Notes: generated by a model not told the origin, from the sequence alone. DNA of 64,000 bases from Heterohyrax brucei (GCA_028571685.1 CM053143.1:194625829-194689828); one strand, 5' to 3'; numbered from the stretch's first letter, positions 11,109 to 22,648 are shown. Numbers and translations: made by a program.

Positions 11109-11131
11109 ACTCGTTGCTGGATGCACCAACC

Positions 11132-11288
11132 ACCCACACTCACTGCCGTCCAGTCAGTTCTGACTCAGAGCGACCCTACAGTGCAGAGTGGAACTGCCCC
11201 ACAGAGTTCCCAAGGAGCACCTGGTGGATCTGAACTGCCGACCGTTTGGCTAGCAGAGGTAGCGCTGACCACTGCACCGCCAGGGTCC
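11132..11288 (-). mobile_element. Afrotherian short SINE
   Basis: In the plus direction it reads tail first (gccgtccagtcagttctgac), then body (actgccccacagagttccc), B-box complement (tctgaactgccgacc) and head complement ending caccgccagggtcc. It is full length or nearly so. Confidence 0.93.
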
Positions 11289-12375
11289 TGCTGGGTGCAC
11301 AGCTGCGCTGTGATGGCCCCTTCACCGCTCCCAGCTGCCGATGGGCACAGAGTGAAGTGTGTGCTGCAGGGGAAGTGACGGCCCTCTGAAGAGGCACGGA
11401 GCTCTGCTCGGCCATCTCTGGGGTGAAGGAGGAAGGGTGCAGCTCCTGCTGAATGGGACAGGGAGTGATGCCCCTGCCTGCAGGGGCCTTTCTCCTTCAC
11501 CCCTGCGCCTTGGTGGCCCCACCCCTACCTCTTCTGCAGATCTGCGGTTTGCCTGTCCAGTCAGAATTCACCCCTGGACAGGGGTGTTGAGGTGCTCTTG
11601 GCAGAGGAAGGGAGCCGGGTGTGCTGGTGTGCGACTAGCCCCGCAGACGGCAGCCTGGCATTAGGGAGCTGGGCCACTGGTGACAGGCGCTGGTCTACCC
11701 CTCCCCTGCCAGACGCCTTCTGTGCATCGCACACACCTGGTGACAACCCCGCAGGTGGTCAGGGAAGATGATGACGGGAACTGGTCTGCTCATCCCAGGA
11801 GGTGTTCGTTCTCGGAGCCACGCACGCCTGGTGACCACGCCACTAGAGATCCCCAGTCTGTGCTCTGCCCCAGACCGTCCCTTTCTGAGAACTTGTGAAC
11901 ACCGTGACATCATGCCCACTCTGTCTCTCTCTCACACACACCATACGACACACACCACAGCCCTCACACCCCAGCACTGGTGTTCACACTGCATTGCACT
12001 GAGTGTGTGGACTAAGGTGAGTGGCCTCTGGGAGCCTGTCCCTTCAGCAGATCACAGTCCACAGGAGCAGGCTGTCCCGAGACGCGCTTTCACATCCAGG
12101 GCTGGGTGGCAGCATGCTAGTGTCACGTGGAAGCAGCATGTTCCATGTCTTCTCCCCACCAGACCCTGAGCTCCTGGAGGGCAGGGCTGTGCCTGCCTGA
12201 CATCCAGGTCCCTAGGGCCCACAGAGGGGCAGTGAGCGCCCAGGGAGGGGTGCACCAACATTGGTCTAGACTAGGCACACAGCACGCACCTAAGTTCTTC
12301 TATGGTGAAGGATGAAAATCTAAAACCAAACGTGCTCTCTTCTGAACTTTAGCTGGCTGCGATAGATTCCTTACC
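11289..12375. other. Single-copy DNA, no gene seen
   Basis: The phrases cacacacctggtgacaaccc (about 11730) and cacgcctggtgaccacgcc (about 11825) hint at a degenerate 97-bp tandem duplication. No coding support is visible. Confidence 0.4.
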
Positions 12376-12416
12376 AGTCAGAATCGACTCTCCACTGCAC
12401 TGGGTTTGGTTTTCGG
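12376..12416 (+). mobile_element. SINE/RTE 3' tail fragment
   Basis: Only the tail of a SINE remains: agtcagaatcgactc followed by ctgggtttggttttcgg. Confidence 0.75.
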
Positions 12417-12430
12417 TACTGAGCTAAAGA

Positions 12431-12626
12431 CTGCATTTCCCAGGCTGCCTTGCACCTGGCTACATTTCCCAGATTCCCTAGCAGCTGACTACACTTCCCA
12501 GAACCCCTTGCACATGACCACTTTTCTTGGAGTCCCTTGCAGCTAACTACATTTCCCAGGTTCCCTTGCAGCTGACTACATTTCCCAGATGCCCTTGCAG
12601 CTGCCTGCATTACTCAGCCGCCTTTG
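12431..12626 (+). repeat. 29-bp minisatellite with STAF/ZNF143-like units
   Basis: Six full units and a partial seventh start at 12431, 12460, 12489, 12518, 12547, 12576 and 12605, so the 29-bp phase is kept without any indel. Most units begin ctacatttcccag and continue with cccttgcagctga. With the preceding a, several read ACTACATTTCCCAG, close to the core of the mammalian ZNF143/STAF site. Unit 4 is the most diverged. Open frames across the array are a consequence of the repeat. Confidence 0.93.
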
Positions 12627-12879
12627 CGCCTCAGGCTGGTCAAATGATGAGGTGCTGACCAGGGGTGTGAGGAGCAGTGCTGTGGGTGACTTGCAGATCG
12701 GTCTCTTGACAGGAACTTGGGTGACTGTCAGTGCCCTTGCCCCCTCCCCCCCTCCCCAGGTACCTAGAGTGGGGTTGTAATGGTCAAATAAGGACAAGTC
12801 ACTTAAAAGGAACTGGGTCGCTGGTGAGGCCACAGAGCAGAGCTCCTCTACAATCCAAACAATTTACCAGCTTCAACCT
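12627..12879. other. Single-copy DNA between minisatellite and LTR
   Basis: Nothing beyond a short C-run (gccccctccccccctcccc) at about 12738 is visible. Confidence 0.4.
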
Positions 12880-13418
12880 TGGTATGGATTGAAATGTGCC
12901 CCCCAGATGTGTGTCGACTTGGCTCGGCTATGCTGCCCAGTACTGCGTGGCTGTCTTGTTTGGTCATTTGATGCTGTCATCCTCTGCTGGGAACCCTCTC
13001 TGTGACGTTAGTGGGGCAGGATGAGAGGCAGTTCTGCTAACAAGGCAGGGTACGTCTACAGCATTGGGTTGTGTCTTGAGTCAGTCTCTCGTGAGATGTC
13101 AAAGATGTGGGCAGAAAGGAAGGGACCCCCTACTGTAAGATGAGCCAGGAGCCGAGCGCCTGCTGTGGACCCAGAGTCTCCGCACTGAGAAGCTCCTAGA
13201 CCCAGGGATAGACATAGAAGATCTCCAAAGAACTCCGCACCCCAAAACACTGGAAGGAGGCAAGAACCTTCCTCTTGGGCTGACAGAGATAGAAAGCCTT
13301 CTCCTGGAGCAGGCCCCCTGAATTGGTACATCTAGCCTCCTACAATGTGAAAGAATAAATCTGTTTGTCGAAGCCATCCACGTGTGGTATTCCTGTTACA
13401 GTAGCACTAGATAACAGA
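12880..13418 (+). mobile_element. MaLR/MLT1-type LTR, near complete
   Basis: The start reads tggtatggattgaaatgtgc. The 3' part has the MaLR hallmarks: cttgggctgacagagatag, ctagcctcctacaatgtg, aataaatctgtttgtcg, then gtggtattcctgttacag and gcactagataacag. These are non-autonomous ERVL-related LTRs with no coding capacity. I see no internal region next to it, so it is probably a solo LTR. Confidence 0.82.
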
Positions 13419-13470
13419 TATACAAGATATAACTAGATACACAGATATAACTAGATATACAAGAGACAAA
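13419..13470. repeat. AT-rich short tandem repeat
   Basis: The phrase agatataactagatac recurs with small changes two to three times directly after the LTR. Confidence 0.7.
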
Positions 13471-13491
13471 GAAAACCTCCTGCCCCACGTA

Positions 13492-13682
13492 AGGGTCCCA
13501 GGTGGTGCCGTCGGTTAAGTGTCTAGTAACTGAAGGGGTGGCCACTGGAGCCCACCCAGAGGCACCTTTTAAGAAGGGCCTGGAAATCTGCATCTGACAG
13601 GCCACAGCCAAGAGAGCCCTGCAAGGTGCAGCTCTGCTGTTTCGTACGGGGGTCACCACGAGTCAGAAGTGACGTGGTCTCT
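13492..13682 (+). mobile_element. Longer afrotherian SINE, diverged
   Basis: The head caggtggtgccgtcggttaag is followed by a body reading gggcctggaaatctgcatctg and a tail ggggtcaccacgagtcagaag. The body is of the class that shares sequence with the RTE 5' end. Confidence 0.8.
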
Positions 13683-13868
13683 ATTTAGTGAGCTCAGTCG
13701 ACAGGTTAAGCTGTACAGGAAGCCTTTCTGAGCTGGACCAGTTAGCAGCACAGTGTGACAAGGCCGTCTGCATGTGACTTGTCCAGGCCGCTGTAGCTGC
13801 CCCCTAGAGGCCCCAGCGTGCCAGCCTCTTTCTGCCGTCCTTTCCTGCCACCCTTAGTACGTGGGCTC

Positions 13869-14445
13869 TGTTATGGACAGAACCATGTACTCCTGACAGA
13901 TACATTGGAATCCTTACCCCGCACCTGTGAAGGGAGCCCTGGGGCACAGTGCTCTGACTGCTTACCAAAGCGTCAGCAGTTTGAGTCCACCAGATGCCTC
14001 TTGGAAATGCTATGGGGGAAGTTCTCCTCTGTCCTGTAGGGCCTCTCGGAGTTGGAATCAACCTGACAGCAATAGGTTTGGGTTGTATTTCAGGATTCCT
14101 GTGAACTGGACCCTATTTAGAGAAGTTAGGTTTTTCTTTGAGGGTGTTGTCAGTTAAGCTAACATGGTCACGCCAGAGTAGGGTGGTCCTAGTACCAGAG
14201 CAGGGTGGAGTCTTACGGAACAGAGACACATGTAGGGAAGACAGATGCTGTGAGACACGGAGGCAGACGCATCTACAACCAGCAAAGAAGCCCCAGGGAT
14301 TGCCAGCGGTCACCGGAAACTAGCGGAGAGCGATGCCCACAGAAGGGACCAGCACTGCCCTCACCTCCCTCTGACCTTCTAGCCTCAGGGATCATGAGAC
14401 AAATTCTGTTTTTACTTTGTGGTCATTTGCTACTGCAACCCTGTT
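13869..14445 (+). mobile_element. MLT1-type LTR split by a SINE
   Basis: The left part (13869-13931) reads ttatggacagaaccatgtac, and the LTR resumes after 14105 with ctggaccctatttagag. It later shows the family landmarks ccagcaaagaagcccc, gggattgccagcggtcacc and the 3' tail aaattctg...actttgtggtcatttgctac. The SINE at 13932-14097 interrupts it. Confidence 0.78.
13932..14097 (+). mobile_element. Afrotherian short SINE inserted in LTR, with TSD
   Basis: The SINE runs from gggagccctggggcacag to aataggtttgggttg. The 8-bp sequence cctgtgaa flanks it at 13924-13931 and 14098-14105, a target-site duplication consistent with LINE-driven insertion into the pre-existing LTR. Confidence 0.9.
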
Positions 14446-15791
14446 TTACAGGTCACACAGAGGTTGCTGAAGCTCCAGCCCTCACATTTCTATTCCATAT
14501 ATAAAACAAGGGGGTCATGGGGAGAAGGGATTTCCTCCTCACTTTTAGAAATGCCCTAAAGGCCTCTCTCATTGACTCCTGCTTTCATCTCTTCTTTGCC
14601 CTGACTTTCAAGAGGGAGTTTTCCTACTAAAATACAGGGGAGACGCTGTGAGGCGAGAGGAGGCCCTGCCCAGGGAGGAACAATTCGCAAAATAAGAGCT
14701 CTTAAGCTAGGGCCACAGACAAGAAGACGGCCAACTAGAACCCACCTTCCCTGGTTCCGCCCTGCTCACGCTGACTCTTGACCCCCTCACCCAGCCAGCA
14801 CCCCGCTGAGCTCAGCCAGTGAGGAGGGTGTGCGCCTGACCCACAAGTCCGGGCTGAAGGGCTCCAGTGGGCAAAGGGGAGGTGCAGACCCTGAAGGTAT
14901 GTGGTGTGGGGCGTGGGGTGGGGGAGCCTGGTTATGGGCTTCTATAGACTCAGAAGGAGCCGTCACAGCTCTCCAGCTGTGTGACTTTGGACAGGGCTCA
15001 CTACCTCTCTGAGCTGCTCTCGAGCACCTGTGGGGAGGTCACAGGAGACAGCACCCGCGTGAGCGACTGTTCACCGGGCGAAATCCGGTGGATGCCGAAG
15101 ACGCTGAGGTTACAGCCACTCCTGGACCAGATGCTGCAGAGCCGGGGGTTCCCACGAGGCCCCAGGGTCCCGGCGGTTTCCAGCCAGTGAGACCCCTCCT
15201 CAGAGGCCACACTGCGTGTCTGCCTGGCTGCACGTGACCATCTGCTATTTGGGGTACAAAGTGCCCCTCAGTGGCTTAGCCCAGAGCCTGTTACCCAAAC
15301 TACCGTGTGTGGTTGTCCACCAATGCCAGGTCAGTACTCCTTACACTTTCCTCACCCACAGCCAGTGGTGCGGTGAGAGAAGCACCACCTCTCCTGTGTG
15401 TGCTGGGGGGTCCCCAGGTGACGTCAGACCTCAGAGGTGCCCCGAAGGGTGAAGGCGATACACCCTCCCGAGTGTGGAGCGCCCCCTGCAGTCCCTCCCC
15501 AGCTGTGCTGAGGACTCCTTCCCCCCTGTGACCCCCCTCTGCCTCCCACTGGGGACCTCAGGGTACCGGGGGCAGGTGTGAGGGCAGGGCGGGGGCTGCC
15601 TCGGAGCGGACTCCTGGGGTTGGAAGGGAGTTAGGAGGTGAGAGAATTCTAAGGCGCCCACTGCTGCTTCTGTACTTCTGGGGAGCTGTCCTCCGGCTGT
15701 CCCCACGGATGGGTGGTAGGAAGAGAGCTTGGCAGGATGCAGCCCACCCCTCAAACCCACCCAAACCGTCTTCAGACCCACTCTGCCCTTC
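14446..15791. other. Single-copy DNA with a possible MIR
   Basis: At about 14960-15040 ctgtgtgactttggacaggg...tctctgagctgctc resembles a MIR core in reverse. Otherwise I recognise nothing, and the short open frames are unconvincing. Confidence 0.4.
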
Positions 15792-16519
15792 TGCCGTGGG
15801 CTGAACTGTGTGCTGTGTTGGCTAGGCGACATCCCTTGGGTGTGTAGTTGTGATCGGATGGGATTGTCTCGTGTGTGTGAAATCCTGAGCTCTGCCTGTG
15901 GTTGTGAGGTGAGGTTAGGTGATGTTAAGAGGGTTAGGATGCGATGCGATGCGGCGCGCTTGCTGGGGTCACAGCCCTGGTCCCATGTGAGGGCAGTCCT
16001 GGGGGTGTGTAGCCCATGTCACCTTTTATCTCACAAGAGACGAAAGGAGAGAGAAACCAGCAGGGAGGAATGAGGTCCAGGAAAGAAGCACCGGGAGTTA
16101 GTGCATCGTGGGCACCTGGGCTCCCTCCTAGACCCGGGGGGCAGTGGACGCCACATGGAGATCTCCAAGGAATGCCAGGCCCACAGGTCCTGAAAGGAAA
16201 CGTGGATCTCCCCCTAGAAGAACAGAGACAGAAGCCTCCCCTACAGCTGGTGCCCTGGTTTTGAACGCTAGCCCCCCAGACAGAGCCCCCCAGGCGCAGA
16301 GGCTGAGATCTCACCGCTCACCCAAAGGTCGGCAGTTCAAACCTAGCACTGCTCCTTGGACCCCTGGGGGGCATCTCTGCTTTGCCCTGGGGGGGGTCAC
16401 TGTGAGTTGGAATTGACTTGAGGGCTGTGGGTACAAATGGAAAACAGCAAGAATAAATTTCTGTTTGTGAAAGTGATCCGCTGTGGTGTTTCTGTTACAG
16501 CACCAGATAACTAAGACAG
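15792..16519 (+). mobile_element. MaLR/MLT1-type LTR with inserted SINE
   Basis: Start tgccgtgggctgaactgtg; middle cacaagagacgaaaggagag; 3' end aataaatttctgtttgtg, gtggtgtttctgttacagc and ccagataactaagacag. It belongs to the same family as 12880-13418. A gatgcgatgcgatgcggcg stutter sits at about 15937. SINE sequence occupies about 16281-16437. Confidence 0.85.
16281..16437 (+). mobile_element. Afrotherian short SINE inside LTR
   Basis: Head gagccccccaggcgcagagg, B-box region ggtcggcagttcaaacc, body ctccttggacccctgggggg, tail gggtcactgtgagttggaa. The LTR reads continuously on both sides, so the SINE is the younger insertion. Confidence 0.87.
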
Positions 16520-18205
16520 TCCCCCACAGTGGAGGCCCTCAGCCACAGGGAGGGCAGGCTTGGAGCAGACCCGCTTAGGGTGGCCTTCCAGCTCCCAGGC
16601 CCGGCCTCCTCAGGAGTGTGGGTGCTCAAGGGTGCAGCTCCAAGCCTCAGCTGCTGCATCTGCAACACAGGAACGCCACAAATTTCCACAGCCAGAGCAC
16701 ATGCCCAGCCCCTGACACAGGGCCTGAGGGGACTGGAGGTGCTGTGCCTGGGGGGAGCCCCTTCAGCTGAGGTGACAGGTATGTCTTCGTGGAGCACCCC
16801 CAGCCGGAGGATCGTGGCGCCGCTGCTGCGTCCAGGCAGCCTCACTGTGGCAGGAGGCTGGGGCAGAGAAAGAAGGCAGAGAAGGGGAGACAGAGGTAGC
16901 ACGGACAGGTCAGTGCCGCTCGACAGAGAGCTACACGCTAGGCGGAGGTGACAGTGTCCAGGGAGGTGACACTTGCCTTGAAACTTCCACTTATTTATTC
17001 TGTGAAGATAGGTAGAGCAAAACATAGTGAATTCTACAAGGTCTACAAGCTCAGTCAGTCAGTGGGCTCCAGTCTTCAAGCTGGGCCACCTTTCTAGTTG
17101 TTTCATCCGCATCAACATCAAACCCATTCCTCCGTGCCTCCCAGAGCTTCTGCCTCACTCTGAGTCCCTGGTGTCGCTTTGATTCCACCTGGAGCCCTCT
17201 TTAAAGGAGCAGCACAATTCCCAAGGTGGATGCGCTTTTGTAATGAAGCGAAACTACTGTTGGTTCAAAGACAACTTCAGGGGGTAGTTTTGGTTTAAGG
17301 TTTAAAGATTTTTCTTCGAGGCAATGATTTCAGAGGGTCATCCAGCCTCAGTGGCTCCAGGAAGTCTCGGTTCCACGCAGATCTGAAGTTCTAGTCCACA
17401 TTTGCCCCTTTAGACTTCCTTGATTCTTAAGGGGTGAATGGAAGCTACCCTAATGGAATGAAATGGATACAGGGGAATCTTCCAGACAGAGGTGACAGTT
17501 TGAGCAGAGGTTCGGAGATCTGAAGGGAGGTGGTGGGGGTCAGCACAGGTGAGTTACAGATGCGGAGCTGGAGAGCTGAGCCAAGGAGGAGGGTTCACAG
17601 ATGGCAGTGTCAGGCTGGGGAGTGCTGGCTTTAGCTCCTAGAACAAGGCTTGTGCTTGGGGGAGGGGTAGTGCTGGGCTTCTAGGGTGGGGACACGCTCC
17701 ATCCTCACTTTGGAGACCTCAGTGGGGTGGGCCCTGAAGGCTTCCGTGGAGCCAGGTGGAGGCTGGGGTGGTAGGACTGGATGGAGGGTATAGATTTGAA
17801 GGCTCCTTTAGAAATAATCCTCAGACTTAACTTTTTTAGAAGACCACCCTAGGGAAGGTGCCCAGAGCACTCCAGGTTGAGTGGGGCTCCTGCTGGTCAT
17901 AAGCAGGTGTGGGCTGGTGGAAGGCAGCCTCGGGCTGTGAGTGTGAGGTCCAAGCAGGCTCAGCGGGAGGCACCCTCTGGGACCCCTGAGTCCCAACAGG
18001 GACAGGCAGGTGCCCAGAGGGGCCGATGGCAGCCCTTTCCCCAGCCTGCACCTGCCTGTGCTCACAGAGCCTGTCACTCTCCTGGTCCACCAACTCTCAG
18101 TGTGTGCCCCATCAGCCCCAGGCCTGCCAGGTCCCAGCATCTCAGGTGCCACCTTTGGGAGACGTTGGTGCCTGGAGCTATGGAGGCCCAGAGAAGTCAG
18201 AACCC
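16520..18205. other. Single-copy DNA, no gene seen
   Basis: The stretch 16960-17500 is less GC-rich than its surroundings and has no recognised repeat. Weak MIR-like phrases occur near 16635-16690. Open frames at 16495-17025 (minus) and 17877-18257 (plus) show no domain. Confidence 0.4.
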
Positions 18206-18515
18206 GTGGGGAGCTGGAACATACCGTGGGGGGCTAGGACACCACACAGAAGGCTGAGGGACTACATGGGGGCTGGGATATCACACAGGGTGCTTGGACA
18301 TACTGTAGGGGGCTGAGACACCACAGTGCGAGCTGGTGCATCTCTTGGTGGGCTGGGGTTTCACCTGGTGAGCTGGGATATCATGGGGGGCTGGGCTATC
18401 ACATGTGGGGCTGGAACACAATAGGGGGGTGCTGGAACAACACACACGGGGCTGGGACACCACCCTGGGGGGCTGGGACATCACGTGGGGCTGGGACATG
18501 CTATGGGAGCCGCTT
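18206..18515 (+). repeat. Degenerate 21-24 bp minisatellite
   Basis: About 14 units of the type ggggctgggacatcacatg follow each other with length changes of a few bases. The tract is strongly G-rich on this strand and gives repetitive Trp/Gly-rich frames. Confidence 0.9.
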
Positions 18516-18848
18516 CCCTTTTCACTTGCCCTACTGTGTTTGTGCACTGGGCCCACATGGCAGAAAGTGGGCTGAGGACTCCGGTCCAACAAACAGGAGC
18601 TGAAGGCAGGTTACGTGACAGACCTGAGACCCTTCACGATGACTAAGCTCAAAAGAGGCTGTTCCCTGTCAGGGTCCCCTTAGAAGGCTCCCCTCTTCTT
18701 CCTACTACTGGGAAGCTGCCTGAGAGAGACTGGTGGGCCAGGTCTCTTCTCGAAGTGGGGGGACTTGGGAGAGGGAGACGGAGAGGTAGGCTGGGAAGTG
18801 AGGAGACCAGATAGAAAAGCTGCCCTAGCAGAGATACTTCTGTGTCCC

Positions 18849-18925
18849 TACTTCAAAGGTGGGGAAACTGAGACTCTGAGAGAGGCAGTGCCCACAGTGG
18901 GCAGCCGGTGAAACGCAGATTTGGC
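18849..18925 (+). mobile_element. MIR fragment
   Basis: The phrase ggggaaactgagactctgag followed by gaggcagtgcccacagtggg matches the MIR core as commonly seen in mammals. Confidence 0.6.
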
Positions 18926-18980
18926 GATGTCCAGTGCCCTCTCCATGTCCTAAGCCCAGGCCCATGTTCTGTTCCCTGGT

Positions 18981-19090
18981 CAGCTGTTCAGATCCCCCAG
19001 GTGCTCTTTGGAAGCTCTATGGTGCAGTTCTACTCTGTCCTATAGGGTCACTGTGAGTCAGAATCGACTTGACGGCAACGAGTTTTGGTT
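18981..19090 (+). mobile_element. Afrotherian SINE, 5'-truncated
   Basis: Starts inside the B-box region (cagctgttcagatccccc), then has the body ctctttggaagctctatgg and an intact tail gtcactgtgagtcagaatcg plus ttgacggcaacgagttttgg. Confidence 0.93.
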
Positions 19091-19554
19091 AATGACCAAT
19101 GACATCTTTTCATGTGCTTATTGGCCCGTTGTATAATCGTCTTGGAGAAATATCTATCTATTCAAATCCTTTGTCTACTTTTAAGTTGAGTTGTTTGTCT
19201 TTTGTTGTTGAGTTGTAGAAACTCTTTATATATTCTGGATGTTAAACTCTTATCAGATTCAGGACTTGCTAATATTTGAGGTAGGGTCTGACTTTGTTCT
19301 TTTGCCTGTAGAGACCTAATTGTCCCAGCACTGTTTATTGAAGAGATTATTCTTTCCCCCCACTGAACGGACTTGGTACCCCTGTTAAAGATCAGTCAGT
19401 CATAGACGTATGGGTTTATCTCTGAACTCTCAGTTGTAGTCTACTAGTTTACATGTCTATCCTTATACCAGTACACAGGGTTTTGATTATTGTGGCTGTG
19501 TAGTATGCTTTGAAGTCTGGAAGACAGAATTGTCCAATTTTAGCCTTTTTCAAA
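19091..19554 (-). mobile_element. Antisense L1, segment 1 (ORF2 region)
   Basis: Reads as reverse-complement L1 ORF2/3' region: atctattcaaatcctttgtc, ctctttatatattctggatg, gtttattgaagagattattc and gtggctgtgtagtatgctttg all occur in the usual antisense order. It is continued after the insertion at 21208. Confidence 0.9.
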
Positions 19555-21207
19555 ACTGTTTTGAGACCTATAGAGAGAGAACTATAAGGACTTACTGCAA
19601 GAAATCAAAAAAGATTTACAAAATTTGAGAAACCTACCTTGCTCATGGATAGGAAGACTTAACATTGTGAAGATGTCTATTCCACCTACGTGATCTACTT
19701 ATAAAGTGCAATCCTAATACGAATTCCAGTGTCAGTTTTTAATGAGTTGGAGAAACGTAGCACTAACTTTGTTTGGAAAGGGAAGAAGCCCCGTCTTAGT
19801 AAGGCACTACTGAAGAAAAGGAACATGATGGGAGGCCTCACACTGCTTAACCTTAGAAATGATTATACTGTCACAGTCATCAAAACAGCCTGGAACTGGT
19901 ACAGAAAGAGACATTTAGACCAATGGAATACCCTAGAGACCCCAGAGATGCCACTATCCTCTGTGAACAGTTGATATTCAACAAAGGCCCTAAGATTGCA
20001 AACTGGGGTAAAAACAGTCTATTTGGCAAATGGTCTGGCAAAATTGGATATCCATCTGCAAAAAAAACTGAAACAAGACCCATATCTCACACTCTACCCA
20101 AAAACTAACTCTAAATGAATCAAAGACCTAAATATCAGACCTAAAACGATAGAGCTCATGTGAGAAAAAATAGGATCAGCAATGGACATTCTAATACACA
20201 GCTTTGATAGACTTCAAAATCCGACAAAGCGCGATCAACAGAAGTGAAAATAGATAAATGGAAACTACTAAGAATCAAACACTTTTGTTCACCCAAAGAC
20301 TTTATCAAGCGTTAAAAGACCATCTACAGAATGGGAAAAAATATTTGGCAACTACATGTTGGACTGTTGTCTGATCTCCGTAATCTACAAGGTTCTGCAA
20401 AACACCAACAAGAAAAAGGTAAATAACACAGTTAAGCGATGGGCAAAGGAGATGGGCAGACACTTCACTAGGAAGGACATCCAGGCAGCCAAAAACATAC
20501 GCAGATATGCTCATGATCATTAGCTATTGGAGAAATCCAAATTAAAACTACAATGAGACTTCATCTCACCCCAACAAGGTTGGCCAGGACCCAAAAAACA
20601 CAAAACAAGTGCTGGATGGAGAGGCTGTGGAGAAATTGGAACTCTCCTGCACTGCTAGTAGGATTGCAAGTTGGTACAACCTCTTTGGAAAGCAATCTGA
20701 CACTTCCTTAAAAAGCTGGAAATAGATATACCATTTGATCCTGTAATTCCACTGCTTGGAATTTATCCTTCAGAAACAAAGGCAGTCACAAGAACAGACA
20801 CATGTACATGAATGTTCACTGCAGCACAGTCCATGATAGCTAAAAGATGGGATCAACCCAGATGACCATCAACAGATGAATGGATAAACAACCTATGATA
20901 TGTATACTCAGTGTAACACTGTGCTGTGATAAAAAAACAATATAGATTTTAGAAAACATCTCATAACGTGGTTCCAGTTAGAAGATGTTATGCTGAGTGA
21001 AATCAGTTATTGCCAAAAGGGCAAATATTGTATGAGACCTCTGTTATAAGGACTTATAAATAGAATTATCTACAGAAGAAAATAACTTCGTTGGCTAAAA
21101 GGGTGGAGGTGTGAGGGTTTATCATAGACGAGATAATTGGTAGATGTGAGAAATTTTATTCACTTCGTGTAATAAACAAATCATAAAAATTTTAAAACAC
21201 TGTTTTG
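19555..21207 (+). mobile_element. Sense L1, 5'-truncated, inserted into older L1
   Basis: The 9-bp sequence actgttttg at 19555-19563 recurs at 21199-21207, a likely target-site duplication. Between them lies ORF2 C-terminal sequence, then the 3' UTR ending near gtaataaacaaatcataaaa. It shares landmarks with other mammalian L1s: gatgggcaaaggagatgggc, aaaacatacgcagatatgctc and gaatggataaacaacctatg. The poly-A is short and interrupted. Confidence 0.9.
19729..19974 (+). pseudogene. L1 ORF2 C-terminal remnant
   Basis: An 81-codon open piece contains NFVWKGKKPR, GGLTLLNLRNDY and KTAWNWYRKRHLDQWN, matching the conserved region beyond the L1 reverse transcriptase. Intact L1 ORF2 is about 1,275 residues, so this is a small relic without endonuclease or catalytic reverse-transcriptase motifs. 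Confidence 0.9.
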
Positions 21208-21985
21208 GCTATTCATGGCTCCCTGTTTTTCCATACGAATTTATGGATTGTTTTTTTCATTTCTACAAAAAAAAAAAACTGTTGGGATATTGGTAGGTAT
21301 CACATTGAATGTGAATTTATGGATTGTTTTTCTCATTTCTACAAAAAAGTTGTTGGGATTTTGGTAGCGATCATGTTGAAAGTGAAGATCACTTTTAGTA
21401 ATATCAGCAGCTTAATAATATTAAGTCTTCTAATCCAAGACTACAGACTGTTTTTCAATATATTCAGGTCTACTTTAATTTCTTTCAACAATGTTTTGCG
21501 GTTTTCGTTGTGTAAGTTTTTCATGTCTCTGATTCAAGTTATCCCTAGTATGCTATTCTTTTAAATACTATTGCAAATGGAATGGTTTTCTTAATTTCTT
21601 TTCAGATTGCTTACTGCTGGTGTACAGAAGTCCAATCAGTTGTTGAGTGTGGATCGTGTACCCCTTAAGTTTTCTGAACCCCATTATTAGCTCTAGTAGT
21701 TTCCTTGTAGATTCTTTGGGATCTTCTATACATAGGATCATGTTATCTGTAGAAATAGTTTTACTTTGTCAGTTCCAATTAAAATCTGTTATTCCACTTT
21801 CTTACCTAATTGCTCTGGCTATGATTTCTAGTACAATGTTAAATAACAGTGTAAGTGAGGATCTCTGTCTTGATCCTGATCTCAAGGGTGAAGTGTTCAG
21901 TCTTTCATTATTGAGTAGGATGTTCACTGTGGATTTTTCATCAGAACTCTTCATCATGTTGGGAAAATTCCCTTCTATTTCTAAA
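21208..21985 (-). mobile_element. Antisense L1, segment 2
   Basis: Continues segment 1 after the inserted L1. A 75-bp phrase (gaatttatggattgtttttt...ttgttgggat) is present twice in tandem at about 21238-21290 and 21312-21362. The remainder reads as antisense ORF2 up to cttctatttctaaag. Confidence 0.88.
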
Positions 21986-22648
21986 GAAAACAGAAGTCCA
22001 CACAACTGCACCAATAAGCAACATCATGATAAACGGAGAAAATACTGAGATTGTCGTTTTATTCTACTTAGACACACAATTAAAGCTTCTGAAAGCAGCA
22101 GCTAAGAAATCAAATGGCACATTGCATTGAGCAAATCTGCTGCAAAAATCTCCTTGAAGTGTTAAAAAGAAGTAACAGTGTGCCTTTAAGGACTAAGAAT
22201 GGCCTGACCAAGCCATGGTATTTTCAGTCACTCCATATGCCTATGAAAGCTGGACAGTGAATAAAGAAGACAGAAGAATTGATGCCTTTGAATTATGGTG
22301 GTGGTGAAGAATAGAGGATAGGCTCTGGACTACCAGAAGGATGAACCCATCTGTCTTGGAAGAAGGGCAGCCAGAAAGCTCCTTAGAAGCAAGGATGGTG
22401 AGACTTTGTCTTACACGCTTTGCTATCAGCAGGGACCAGTCCCTGGAGAAGGACATCATGCTCAGTAAAACAGAGAGCTGGTGAGGAAGAGGAGGGCCCT
22501 CAGTGAGATGTGCTGACATAGCAGATGCAGCTACGGTCTGAAGCATGACCATGATTGTGAGGACGGTGCAGGACCGGGCTGTATTGCTCTGATGTGGGGC
22601 ACTCGGGTCGCTGTGAGTCGGGACTCACAGGAAGGCACTCAACAACGA
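21986..22648 (+). mobile_element. RTE (BovB-like) LINE 3' part inserted in L1
   Basis: Contains RTE landmarks: cagtcactccatatgcctatg, gctggacagtgaataaagaag, gaagaattgatgcctttgaa, ggagaaggacatcatgctc, ggacggtgcaggaccgggc and the tail gggtcgctgtgagtcgggac, then caacaacga. It translates in pieces to the RTE segment downstream of the reverse transcriptase. L1 resumes directly at 22649 with ttcctagtttcctaag, partly repeating the left flank ttctatttctaaag. Confidence 0.92.
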
